Shown in pieces: positions 1-11,490 of a stretch of DNA of 64,000 nt. Both the position numbers and the translations under genes were made by a program. Location of the stretch: positions 1,984,001 through 2,048,000 of the forward strand of contig JAJKFH010003493.1 in NCBI GenBank assembly GCA_023333565.1, in the 5' to 3' direction. Source of the stretch: Puffinus mauretanicus. Taxonomy: Eukaryota > Chordata > Aves > Procellariiformes > Procellariidae. The notes under the pieces are model-generated. The model made no database searches, had not been told where the DNA came from, and saw nothing but the letters and a program-made list of their open reading frames with translations. How positions within the stretch are numbered: the stretch's first letter is position 1; each line of letters opens with the position of its first letter.

Positions 1-928
1 TGATATGCAACAAGACCCTCTGCAATTTCATCCACTTGTATTGTTTCAAGAGCTAAAATATTAATGATACTTAGGCATCCAATACATAATGTAAGCATAT
101 AGATGCCTGGGTTTATCTTTCAACCCTCCAGGATCTTTGGCAATTACCACTACGAAGTACGATCACAACAGCTGCAGTGCACTCTTCAAACTCAGAGGTA
201 ACACAAAGGTACGTACCAACACGTTCACGTTGGGAGGTATACCGATATATTGTTATTCTGGGATAGCCAGGCCATTTGCAAGGCAGCCTGCGAGCAATAA
301 ACTCTGGCATGCATACCAGCAGCCTGGCTACACGTCCCAGCTGCGGACATGCGATCACCTCTTCTGCAAAGCATAAACTCATTGTTTTGAACTGGGAAGA
401 TTTTTTCACACTCGTTCAGAAGTGCTCTCGTGTTTACAGAAGTGTGAGAGCCTGTTTGGAAGATTTTATTCACTCCAAGACGAGGACGCAACCGCACGTG
501 CTGCGGGGAGGAGTGGAGGGCATTAACCCAGGAATTTCCTTGAAAAGACACACCATGGATCCCACCGTCTCCAGCTTTGCCTTCGGTTATGTCACCAGCT
601 GGCTGGTTTTGAGCTTCCAGCCTCGCACGCTGCGCTAGTCCCTGGGGGTCTGCCTGCACTTGCCTGCTACAGCAGTACTTACCAGCACGCCTACGCTGAC
701 TGTTTTGACTACACCTCACCCGAGCAGGGACAGCACCAGAGAAGCGTGCAGCGGACAGCCACCTTCCCCAGTACTACCATTTTACGCGAGCCTCAAAATT
801 AAATGTGAAAAAGGCTTGTGAAAATACTTTCAGCAACATGAAAAACATGTTTTTTTCTAACTTCACACCATGTATGCTTGCTTTTCTTGCACTTAAATAC
901 AAAGTCTTACACCTAGACCTGAGAGTTT

Positions 929-941
929 TGAACCTTGAACT
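929..941 (-). promoter_or_regulatory. Candidate DR1 nuclear receptor site
   Basis: On the plus strand the sequence reads TGAACC, one base, TGAACT. On the minus strand this is AGTTCA-A-GGTTCA, two half-sites that both fit the RGKTCA consensus with one-base spacing. DR1 sites are used by RXR homodimers, PPAR-RXR, HNF4 and COUP-TF family proteins. It lies about 1.1 kb inside the intron downstream of the 161-nt exon. Only the motif is seen; binding is not shown. Confidence 0.35.
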
Positions 942-1648
942 TTGTAAATAGATGAGTACACCATAAAACAGTGAATATTGATGCCACACAGGGATTTGCC
1001 TAGATTACTCTTGAGAAATTTAACGTTTGTTTCAGTAGCAGAGCATTTACACAAAACAGAGAGCGATCCAGTGAGAGAGGTATTTTACCTGGCCTCTAGG
1101 GCTTGGTCCCAGCTCTCCAGCTGGGGAACCACGGAAGACAAGGACCATGGAGGCAGGTGTCTCCTTGCCCCAGCTATGCCGCTCCTGAACTCCCAGCTTC
1201 GGCAGCGAGAGCACACACCTGACTACTTCAGGACCTTCTGCACACCCCTCTGTAACAGCCAGTGCTGCTACAACCGACAGCAAGACCAGACCAGCAAAGT
1301 CATTCCTCTACCAACAGGACTATAAACATTACCTAATATTTATTTTCAAGCATCTGTTTTATTACTGCATTTGCAAACTTGACATTGAATTTTCTCTCTG
1401 AAATCAATATATATCACTGACCTTCCCTGTATTTAGCAACATATATATGTATAGAAAAGATTTATTTCCCTGACTCATCCTCTGAAGAAATTCCCACAGT
1501 ATCGAACTTCTTGACGGGGGGCTGATTTTTCATTTCTAAAAGCAGCAGAAGTGTTTGCTGCTTTGTGGTATTTTGGTAGACTGGGAGAGGAATAAACTGC
1601 AAACGAGCATTTTGGAAACCAGTTTATTTAGACATTTCATATTTTCCT

Positions 1649-1657
1649 TGACCTTGG
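1649..1657 (-). promoter_or_regulatory. Candidate extended half-site (NR5A/ERR type)
   Basis: The plus strand reads TGACCTTGG, which is CCAAGGTCA on the minus strand. That is the extended monomer half-site recognised by NR5A and estrogen-related receptors. It lies about 380 bp past the donor of the 161-nt exon. Such nonamers also occur by chance at low rate, so this is only a candidate. Confidence 0.2.
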
Positions 1658-1968
1658 TAGCTTTGGGACTGTCACCAGTAATCCAGCAGCATTTAAGAAC
1701 TCTCTACACCTGCAAAGTTGTAATCCACTGACGCACAAGCAGAGATCACGTCTTTGGGAGCCAACAAATTTCTAATGAATGATGGCATGTAATTGACTCA
1801 TGGACTCCAAGCTTGTCTCTTGGCTGGATTAATCCTTCAGTCTCTCACAATACTGTTAAGTAATGCGGTAAGTGCAATGTCTCTCCTTCAGCATGTATTT
1901 GCATGCATACCTGCATTTTTTCATGACTAAGGAGGTGCAAGGAGTGCATCTACTTACGCTTCTACTTA

Positions 1969-2229
<261 letters not shown>

Positions 2230-2880
2230 TTATTCAGATCACCCCATGTTGCTCTTACTGTTCTACTTCAAAACATTGCAAAATGCTTTTATTTTAAACA
2301 TAAATTAATTTAAGTGGAGATAAAAATGTTACATGCAGAGAAAACCAATGCAAGCTTAATTACTCAACTGTAAGAATTAAATTTAATGGAATAATGATGA
2401 TCCCAAACTTCCATAGGTGCTTGCTGTGGATGTACCATCACACTCCTTGCAGGATCTATCTTCCAAGAAAGTCTACTGCAACTTCACATGCATTGTGTCT
2501 CAGTGTGTCTCCGTAACTTTGTGAAGTGGGATTTTTTCATTGTATCATTACAGCTGTGCATGGTGAATGGCGAAGTCCTTTGCAGTGATGCAGTCAGTAT
2601 TTTATTGGATGTGAACAACAGTAAAGAAAGATAGCAACTGTCTCTCAAATTTCATGGTATGGAAGATAACAAAACCCATACTAATACAAACTCTACCAAG
2701 CAAAAGTTATTTAAAGGGAAAGTTAAATTTGAAAACAGTAAATGAAAGAAGATGAAACACATTAAACTCAAGATCTGAAGATCAAAGGAGAAGCACAAAC
2801 ACTTGAAAGAGTAAAAATGGCAGTGAAGCTATCTAAAGTTGCTTGCCATCTGCTCCCGCGCTCAGATCAGCCTTCTACCT

Positions 2881-2898
2881 TCCCCCGGCCGTGGGGGA
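2881..2898. repeat. Short C5/G5 hairpin
   Basis: TCCCCC is followed by the six-base loop GGCCGT and then GGGGGA, a perfect 6-bp inverted repeat in AT-rich intron. It has the same layout (six-base loop, pure G:C stem) as the hairpin at 4150-4170. No function is assigned. Confidence 0.5.
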
Positions 2899-3929
2899 TT
2901 ACTGGAAATATGCATTGTGCAGCACCCGTGCTGTAATTGATTTCCCACATATTTGTGTTTTGTAATAAAATATGACAGCTGCTCCATCACCATGCTACTC
3001 TTTGTTCTTTTAATGAAAATAGCTTAATTTTACAAAACGTGCCCAGGAGATAAGTCTATGTCCACAGTATTGCCAGTACTTGTGAATTTTATCAAGAGGC
3101 TTGTTGTTTGCTATAGCTAACGTCTTAAGCATAACCAGATGCGTAAGGCTTTACAACAAAGCCAAACAAAATCAATCCCTCTCCCCAAAGACTCCATGTC
3201 AATATTAAACACCCCAAAGACTAAACGCTGCTGGACAAATAAAAACCAATTCTAACGTTCACCGGTGTTCAAAACCTCATGTTATTTAAACCAGTGGCCT
3301 GAACTCTGCGGGTGCGGCTGGTGGGTTTGGCGCACGTGAGGATGGCTGGGGATTCTGGATGGCCAAAGATCTGCCCATTCTCATTTGAACTGTCCTGCCC
3401 CAGAAAGCGTATCTATCTGTGCCGTAGGGAGGGACGCACAGCAAAACGGGCAGATGCTGAGAGCCACCTCCATGCTAGCTCTTTTCCCCCATGGGCTCCC
3501 CAGGCCCATCTCCACGTCTTCTGCGGTTGCTTCTTACATGCCCGCGAACCACAAATGATCGCAAAGAGCAGACAAACGGTGAATGTTTCAGAAGGAAGAG
3601 GAGCTTTCGATCCAGTCTCACCTACAGCATCTGTTCAAGAACGAATGATGCGCAGTTGGATTCATTTTCCTCTGGGTGTCATTTCTGAGAGAAAATGAAG
3701 AGTGACATGGGAAAATGGTGGGGTTGGAAAGCAGCAGAGTCAGGGGCTTCTACAGAAAACATGTAATATGTGTAACAGAAAACAAGGGGTAGATGCAGTG
3801 AGTATTGTTGCTCCTTTACGAGGCCATCAGGCACATACTCCATGTGACGAACGGCTCTGGTTTTCTCACTAAAGGTTTGACTTTGCAACTGAGAGAACTC
3901 TGACCCCGATCCAGCAGGTATTTTAAGGA

Positions 3930-3938
3930 TGACCTTGA
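3930..3938 (-). promoter_or_regulatory. Candidate extended half-site (ERR/NR5A type)
   Basis: The plus strand reads TGACCTTGA. The minus strand is TCAAGGTCA, an exact match to the estrogen-related receptor response element core, also bound by NR5A proteins. It lies in the 25.7-kb intron, about 1.7 kb upstream (in transcription) of the 161-nt exon. Only the motif is seen. Confidence 0.25.
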
Positions 3939-4149
3939 CTTTAACTGTGTGAACAGACCGCACTGAAGTCAATGATGTGCTTTGCTGGATCAGGGTTGGG
4001 ACGCTGAGCACCCCACTGGATTAAAGCCTTACTTCGAACACCATCAATTCTGGTGTCTGGAGTAACAGAGACTCAAAGAAGGCCAAGAAAGGTGGACAGA
4101 AAAGGTACCTTCTTGTGAAGGTTCAGTGCTACCACTGCAGTCAGGTTTA

Positions 4150-4170
4150 GGGGGGGGTTGGATCCCCCCC
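4150..4170. repeat. G8/C7 hairpin
   Basis: Eight G residues, the six bases TTGGAT, then seven C residues make a perfect 7-bp G:C stem. Such sequence can fold as a hairpin on either strand and is prone to length change and to sequencing or assembly error. No function is assigned. Confidence 0.6.
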
Positions 4171-5544
4171 TTCCTTTTACAAATATTCCCCTAAAGCCAA
4201 TGCCCCTATTTGTTCTCTGGACCTCAGGCAGAGCGCAAGTACCGTCTCTTGCATTGAAAAAACATCCAGGACCAACACGTACATCTCGAGTGCTCCAAAC
4301 TGCCACCAGAAGTAAATTCTAATCACTGCTGTACTTGAGTGATAAAAGAGCTCCTTAGAAAATTATGTAAACTCCTACACAACCACAAAGAGCAATAAGC
4401 CTTTGTAATAAAGCCCCGTTTACTTATAGCTCTACGAGCTAATTGACAAATTTGCCAAACAGGTGGCCTCAGCAACTACTTATCTCAGTAGCTTTGAACT
4501 CCTCCTGGAAGATAAATACGTTATTTAGGCCAGGCTTCGGAGCAGCTGCCAAGAGCTCCCAGAGTCCAGGAGATAACTCCGGCAGGAACCGTGCCACTGT
4601 TCCCGTGCTACCCCGGCACAGCTCCCTCTGCAGCTGTACCTGAAGTCCCTTCCCCTCCAAAGGCCACCAGAGACACAGCTGCTGGTCAATCCACATCACC
4701 AAACTAGCCCAGCTCTGTCCTCTTTCTTTTTGGGCACAAATCACCGAAGGGTAGGAAGGGGAGACCTAACACATCCTGAAAACTAAGAGCAGTTTTTGTT
4801 CACCTTTTTTTCTACGATTCCGACAGCCTTTGTAATAATGATAAAACCTGAATAACATTCATCTTCTTGCTTTATGTATACTTTTTATATTTCCTACATT
4901 TGCCTTCACTAAGACTGCATATATTCCTTGTAAGATAACACAATACAGTGCTGACATATAACACCGCGGCTCCAAAAATATAAAGAATTTCAATAACGTT
5001 GAACTATTACGCAGATTCAACTACAACTATAATTCAATGCAAAAAAAAGAGAGAAAAAGATTAAGACAAGACTATGTTTAAAAGAGTTAAATAAAAATAT
5101 ATAAACACACGCATTTACCCAGTAAATTTAAAAGCCGTCACTGCTCTGGGAACAGGAACTGTCACACCGCGTGTAGGAAGGGTTTTGGATTACAGCTTAT
5201 GCTTATATTACATAAATCACACCTTTTTGTATCTTGATCTTTACATGCATATGATCACATCAATCCCCGATGCAATTCCACTGCCTTTTAATGATGATAC
5301 GCTGGTGATGAATCTGTGTCACAGTTAATGCTACCGTAGAAAACTCAGGTTATGAATTTCATTACTTGTCCACTAAATTCTGACTCGATGGCTGCATTAT
5401 TTAAGAGCTCCCGACAGGGGACAGTATGGAAGCTCTCTTGCCCTGTGAGAAATACTAGAAGTTAAAAAACTAAAAAAACAAATAAGGTGTTGGTGGTGGG
5501 GGAAGAGGCTGAAAAGAGGTGTGTCTTGGTATGTGAGGAAGCCA

Positions 5545-5790
5545 CGTCCGCGCGAGTCTCGGCGCTGCTCGGACGGCTGGGCGACGCACGCCCACGCCTG
5601 AGCACGTCTGCTCCGATCCATCTTCCCGTGACAGCTTCCTTGTCCCCTCGACACACACGCCAGGACTTGCACTTCCACACCCAGAAACCTCCAGGCAGCC
5701 GCAGCAGGGTTCGTAAGCAAACGCAGGCACTTTCTTTTGCCTTAGCTTTAAGGACCAGCCCCTACCCTCAAACGTTCGCCCCCCTAACCC
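5545..5790. other. CpG-rich patch in the intron
   Basis: CpG dinucleotides are very dense from about 5545 to 5640 (about 15 by eye) and continue more sparsely to 5790, in a gene region that is otherwise CpG-poor. It is far shorter than a promoter CpG island. Open frames on both strands cross it (for example 5470-5880 minus and 5487-5798 plus), as expected when GC-rich sequence has few stop codons. It could be a small alternative promoter, an enhancer kept unmethylated, or simply a local GC peak, which bird genomes have. No TATA box or RARB-like first exon is seen beside it. Confidence 0.5.
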
Positions 5791-5998
5791 GATGGTAGAG
5801 GGGCTGAACATCATCTCTTGCACCATCCAGTCTGTTCTCCTCACCCCAGGTTTGCCACTGCTGTCCTTAGCCTCAGACACATTTTCCCTCTTCTGCTTGA
5901 GGCGATGGGCAGGGCACGAAAGCTGCAGGCGGGAAGGATGCTTTTTTCAAGAAAAGCAGGGCCTGCTCTGGATGAAACTAAGTATAGGAAAGACAGGA

Positions 5999-6020
5999 CC
6001 TCCGAGATAGGTCTCGGAGG
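5999..6020. repeat. Perfect 9-bp hairpin with 4-nt loop
   Basis: CCTCCGAGA at 5999-6007 is followed by the loop TAGG and TCTCGGAGG at 6012-6020. The stem is perfect, and the fold exists in the RNA of either strand. It lies about 210 bp from the CpG-rich patch at 5545-5790. It is a stable structure by eye but too short to be a microRNA precursor. Confidence 0.6.
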
Positions 6021-8219
6021 ACCCCAGCGCTCTCATTTAGCAACCACGCACTGATTCTCCTGCTTGAACAGGATTATTTCAAGCATGTCGTAATGCTGGG
6101 AATCGTCCAGTCTTAAACGCAAGCCCCTCAGGTCCACCAAACTTAGTCACCGCTTGGTCTAAGAAGAGTCTGGGATCCAGCCCAAGAGATTTAGGCAGTT
6201 TCTAGATAATCAGGTAAAATTACGGAATAGTGAGTGTTCGTACTCCCCTTTGTCAAAGGTGACACAAACCTGTCCAGGGGAGAACCACCTGCAACTTGCA
6301 ACATGCTATTTCCAATTACTTGCATAACCTTTGCTTCCCCAGATGCCCAGAAGATAGTTAGACAGCACCTTTCATATGTTATAATGATTAATCAGCTATA
6401 AATTCATGACTTGAAATGCTATCATTGCAGTTTTGCCTCTTGGAGATCCCCGTGACCTTTGAAGAGCTTTGTGTACTCGTTAACTGGTTTTGTTCCTGCA
6501 GCAACAACTACTAGTGTTTCCAGTTAGTTCGCATTCCTGTAAAACCACACTTCTCTTGTCATTAAATATTTTGGAAGTTACTCGTTAAACTAACAAATCT
6601 CAAAAGCACCATAAAGCACACAGAGCAAGTCAGTAATTGCACAGCGCTGGGTGCAAGGTAGGCTTTCAAAAAGACTCCTTTTGTTTGCGAACGCTGATGA
6701 GAAGAGAAATCAGAGGTGAGCTGAGGCAGGACCGCCGCAGACCTGCCAGCTCTCCCCTCCGGGCAGAGGCTCGCCCTCCCGCCTGCTCTCCTGCACCTCG
6801 GGAACCCATCTATCCCTTGCCGAACACCAGGCAGCCTGGGCTGCCCACCACCACGGGGCAAATAGTGCCACACGCGGGCAGTGGGGTCGATGCTCAGCAC
6901 TGCACCCAGGGCTTCCAGGAGCTAGGGTGGAAACCCGCAAGTCTTGCACAGCCCCTTTACACTCTGACTTCTCCAATTCCAGTGGCAGCTGCTAAAAATT
7001 TCTCATTCTGGCAGAAGTCAGCAGCGGTGGAAAATTTCGGTCAAACATGCAAAATGTTTACCTATTGCCACTGCCAAGTTTGATCCATCAGGATAAATGC
7101 CCCACACATACCACGCGTCACCCTTCTCCCCATCATCCTTCAATAAGCTGTGCTTACGGTCATGAATGGCAGTCCGTAAGGACATCTTTCACAACAGTCA
7201 CCTTGGAAAATCTCGAACTAAGGGACCAGCACCCCCGATGCTGCTGCTGCTGAACCAGGCTCTCCGACCCCATGGACAGAGCCAGCACCCAGCTGCACAT
7301 CACCCAGGAGCTGGTGGAAACCGGTAGAGAGATGAGGGACATCAAGGAGGTTGGTTTTCCCATCTCCAGAGTAAGAAAAGGATGAAAATAACCATCTTGA
7401 AAGCAAGACGATCACTCTTGACAAACTGACACACCATCGATTCAGAATGGTAGGACTCCTGTTCACGTTTTAACAGCAATGCAATCGCAAGCCAAACATA
7501 GCATTAAAATATGCAGAACACCAGGTAGTTATAAATAAAATTGGTTTCCTAGGTCATGATTTCCAGATGCAATAATGCCTTCTTTTAGGCAAAACTGCTC
7601 AATCTTTAAAAAGAAGAGGAAACTATCTTAAAACAAATTCCCATGCCAAAACTGAGCTTTGACATATGAAGAACGATTGGAGGCAAAGCACGTTTCAAAT
7701 ACAAACCTCTCGTTTCTACTGGACAAGGCCAGTGACAAGTACACAGTCATGTGAGGGGCTTCAAGCACAAAACCAAAACGCACGAAAACTGCGTATTTTG
7801 TAGCTGATTCAGAGAAATCAACCATGTCAGCTGTCGGGTAAAATTGCCACAAGAAAACATCTCAAATTAAGTGAGATAGTATCTCTCTACAGACACGTAT
7901 CAAAATTAACAGGGAGCACAGAGAAACAATCATGGAAGAAATTTCATAAGCACCTGGCACGCTATCATTTTTCCCCAGGCACAGAGCGAGCACATACATT
8001 GCAGAATTCGAGCCCGCCCCTGGTTTCCTATTGAGAAATAATGTTGAGCTATGGCAAACGCGCCCCGACCAACGCTCCAGGAGCCTCAGTTCAACAACGG
8101 GGGAAAACACCACAAATCCAGAGGACACCGTCCTGTGGGCTGCCTTCACGTACGCTGACTCTTCCAGCCACCGGTGGTATTTTTTTTTTTTTGACGAAGG
8201 TGAATCTGAACTCTGTCTC

Positions 8220-8660
8220 GCAGCTTTGTATTATTCATTACATAATTGCTATGTTTTATTAGAAATATGATCTATTATAACCTTGAATACGGTAACTTAA
8301 ATGACATTGAAAATTAGATTATTCTGATTATTAGAGAAGTGAGAAAGGTACTAAACATTTGTAAGGCTGATAATCAATCAGTGTATCCATCTGAGTGCAA
8401 TAAAAATCAATCAGGAGGTAGTGCGTTTAAATCTAATTTTTTAAGCATGACATTTTCTTCTGAGTTTCTTTTTTAAATGTCACCCTCTTCTACAACAGTG
8501 ATTGATTCTATCCCCAGGGACAGTTAACTCCAACTGTTTTATTCATTGCACCAAGCTCTTGTATCCACAGTCTTTTTTCAATATCAAATTAATGACAACA
8601 ATAATATTTTCATCAAAATGTGAAATTCAGAAATACACATTCATGGAATCAAAACAGCAA
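8220..8660. promoter_or_regulatory. AT-rich block with three PBX-HOX type sites (candidate enhancer)
   Basis: The octamer TGATTGAT or its complement ATCAATCA occurs at 8373-8380 (minus), 8406-8413 (minus) and 8499-8506 (plus). This is the optimal PBX-HOX composite site. A CAATAAAA posterior-HOX/CDX-like site lies just before the second copy (about 8398-8405), and TGACA (MEIS-like) sequences lie near 8448 and, inverted, near 8479. RARB is known to take part in cross-regulation with Hox genes in the hindbrain, so a HOX-responsive element inside the gene is plausible. Conservation and activity cannot be judged from one sequence. Confidence 0.4.
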
Positions 8661-8907
8661 GAAGCATGATAGTACATTTAAATTGGTTCAAATACCAGGG
8701 ACCTTTTAAGTAGCAAGCAGAGTATTTTATTGATGAAAATGGTGGAATTTTGTGTCCCTCCAGTTCTCTTCCCCCCCCCATAAAAGAGAAGGCCAAGGAT
8801 TTGCTTGTTTAAAACATAATTCATTTAGAAATGTTTCAGTAGTGAACAATGAATCACTAGCTATAGGGAGTCGATGAGTAATTACCTATGCCTCCAAAAT
8901 AACCTTA

Positions 8908-8954
8908 TTAGGCTATTGTAAGTATAGGGGAGACCTTTGATACCTATAGCCTAA
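8908..8954. repeat. Inverted repeat with 9-bp arms
   Basis: TTAGGCTAT at 8908-8916 and ATAGCCTAA at 8946-8954 are perfect complements, separated by 29 nt. An inner TATAGG/CCTATA pair (8923-8928, 8943-8948) offers a competing fold. No target-site duplication or transposon end is evident. Confidence 0.45.
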
Positions 8955-11233
8955 GGGCCTCTATTTTTCCATTCATGCACAGGGGATTTATATGGTTATA
9001 TCCTATTATAACCAACGAAAGCAACACATCTCCCATTTATGTATGAGGATAACTGCAGGGTTAATACATCAAGAACTGAGTTATAAGAACAGGTTTCATT
9101 ATATGAATGAATGATACAAATGGATGCTCTACAGCTTTATTTAACTGGCCTGAAACTTGATCTGTGGTTTCAAGGATTCCATCAGCCTGAAAATTTTATT
9201 TTTGACATGAAATTTGGCTCCTGCTGTTGTCACATCCCTGAAATATTAGTAGATGGAATGAGCAAAAAGGAGTTTCTAGTCCCTTGAAGAAAAACAATAC
9301 TAACTGAACTCAGACGTAGGACCAAAATTGGCAAGCCAACGCAGAACAGGCTGAGAAAAATACCCCTTGAAGACAGCTGAAAGGTATGGCTTTGGCATTC
9401 TTTTTTTAAATTTATTTTTATTATTTCACTTCACCATCATTTCAGAGAAAATTTTTTTTTCTCTTTTTGATTTTAAGACATCCAGAAGCAAAACCAACAG
9501 CTATCATACTTTGGATATCTAGAACTGCCAATCCAGGACCCAAAAACACAGCCGAAGGAAAAGACCTAGTTCTAAAGGCGGATTTGGCTTGAATGTTGTA
9601 GAAGGCTCCATGAAGTGCTTCAGCAGGAAAAAAAAAACCAACAACAAAAGCCCATAAACTGTTTCCAGGTCTATGACTACACCGTTAATGCCCGCCTTTA
9701 TATTGACTGCAGTATTTCAGGACTGGTTCAAGTTCTGCAGAACATGCCAAACACAATAACAACTGCCCAAAGAATAAAAATCAGGACTCCAGAAATACAA
9801 ATGAAAACAACCCCCACTAAAACAGGTCCTAGGAACAAATGAGAAATTAAGAAGTTGCAAAAACAAAAGACAGCAAACAAGTGGAACAAAACTAGAAAAA
9901 AAAGTGTTTTGCAGCGTGCGGGTGTGGGCAGGCAGGAGAGACGAGAGGAGCAGGTGAGTTGGTGCCAGGATGTACAGGGCACAGTATCTGCACCAGGGGC
10001 TGCACCTAAAGCAGACTCCTTGGTCTCCCTTACCATCTCCCTACATAGTGCAATCAAAGTAGGCGGAGAGACGCGATTATACATTTAATGATAAACTGCT
10101 TAAATAGCATTTGCCCTGCGATTTCCATTTTCAAAGTGCTTTAATATCAACTAATTGCCAGTGTGAAATAGGATAATCCACATACTCTTAGAAGCTGACG
10201 CTTAAAGAGCTACTAAAGGTTGTTAGCATTAACAACTGCAGGCAGAATAAATCACTAGTATTTCCCATGAAAGCCCACCAACACATCTGCAATGGAAATA
10301 ACCTAGCCATACCCATTGACTAAGACTAAATTTACTCACTGATATATTTCCATCTGTATTTCACATAGGCATCACCTCAAGTTACGTAAAATAGCCAGAA
10401 ATTCCCATTAGTGAGATGGAGCATCTGCATAGGCAGGTCCCACAATGTCCCTGTGCATCTTGTGCTGCTGTTCAGTTAATCTACACATCCGTCATTCCCT
10501 CCTCGTTCATGCCCTGCACCATCCCTCTCTCAGTATTCTGCACGAAATCAGTCACTTCCTTACTCTAAATGTAAACCCCACAATTTTTATTCAGATCTAC
10601 CATGCCACCTGCAACAGGTTTGCAGAGTAATAGCATCACCCGGCGGATATTGCCAATTGTCCCTTTCCCTGCTCAGTGCAGGAATGGGAAGGAGCTTTGG
10701 GAATCAATCACTCCATCCAGGGAGGTTTCCCAAACTCACAGGGCTTCTGCGGGTAACCCACTGTGAAGTGCTAGCCTACGGCAGAATCCCCATGAAACGA
10801 AAACCATTAGGGAAACGAAGTATTGTGCTTACTATCTATTGGTTTGGCTGCCAAAATCCCAGTGGATTTACTAGTAATTTCTGTGGCAGTCAAGATAAAA
10901 TTCTGCATATAGCTGGTTAAACTGAAATACTCTGGGGAACAGGAGGACGGCTCTTCTGGAATTGCAGTGTCTTAACACATTAGCAAAAAACATACAAGTC
11001 CACAAACACAATGTGATTATTCTTTCTCTTCCTTACAGTGGTGACCAAGTGCATATACAGCTGTTGAAAAACACTTCTCAATACTCAGCCTGAAACTAAA
11101 TTTCTATTAAGCTATAACACATTTGTTTTACTATAGGCTGGGTAAAGAAAACATCCCTAAATTTCAAACTCTGAACTTTCAGTCAGAAATCACTGAGAGA
11201 CCATTAAATCTGTCTCATCTGATTTCGGCTGTT

Positions 11234-11293
11234 CAAGTGCCCTTTCGAGCTACCTTCTCAAAGCAACTGCCCTTTTGAGCTACAGTCTTGAAG
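11234..11293. repeat. Degenerate 30-bp tandem duplication
   Basis: Two units of 30 bp, 11234-11263 and 11264-11293, match at 24 of 30 positions by eye. Both contain the word GAGCTAC. It is an old local duplication lying 50 bp before the nuclear receptor half-site cluster at 11343-11490. Confidence 0.6.
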
Positions 11294-11342
11294 CCTGGCA
11301 CACTAACTCTTTATGGATAACCGATTACAAGTAAAAATACCC

Positions 11343-11490
11343 TGAACCTGACCTTTTTCTCCAGGGTCATCAAAAGGTAAATCAGTCTACTCATCTACAG
11401 ATATGACATTAATTTCTCTTAGGAGACAGTCATGGTAGCACGATGCCTCACAACCGGGAGAAGCTGGGGTTATCCAAAGTCATCAGTTCA
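11343..11490. promoter_or_regulatory. Cluster of nuclear receptor half-sites (DR0, near-DR5, near-DR2)
   Basis: TGAACC and TGACCT abut at 11343-11354 (minus strand AGGTCA then GGTTCA, a DR0). GGGTCA-N5-AGGTAA follows at 11364-11380, a DR5 with one mismatch in the second half. AAGTCA-N2-AGTTCA lies at 11477-11490, a DR2 with one mismatch in the first half. DR5 and DR2 are the spacings RAR-RXR prefers, so this is a candidate autoregulatory element inside RARB. Only motifs are seen. Confidence 0.3.

Noticed and set aside
5470..5880. 136-codon open frame on the minus strand
   Set aside because: It crosses a CpG-rich patch where stop codons are rare, overlaps plus-strand frames and resembles no family I know. 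It has no splice or RARB context.
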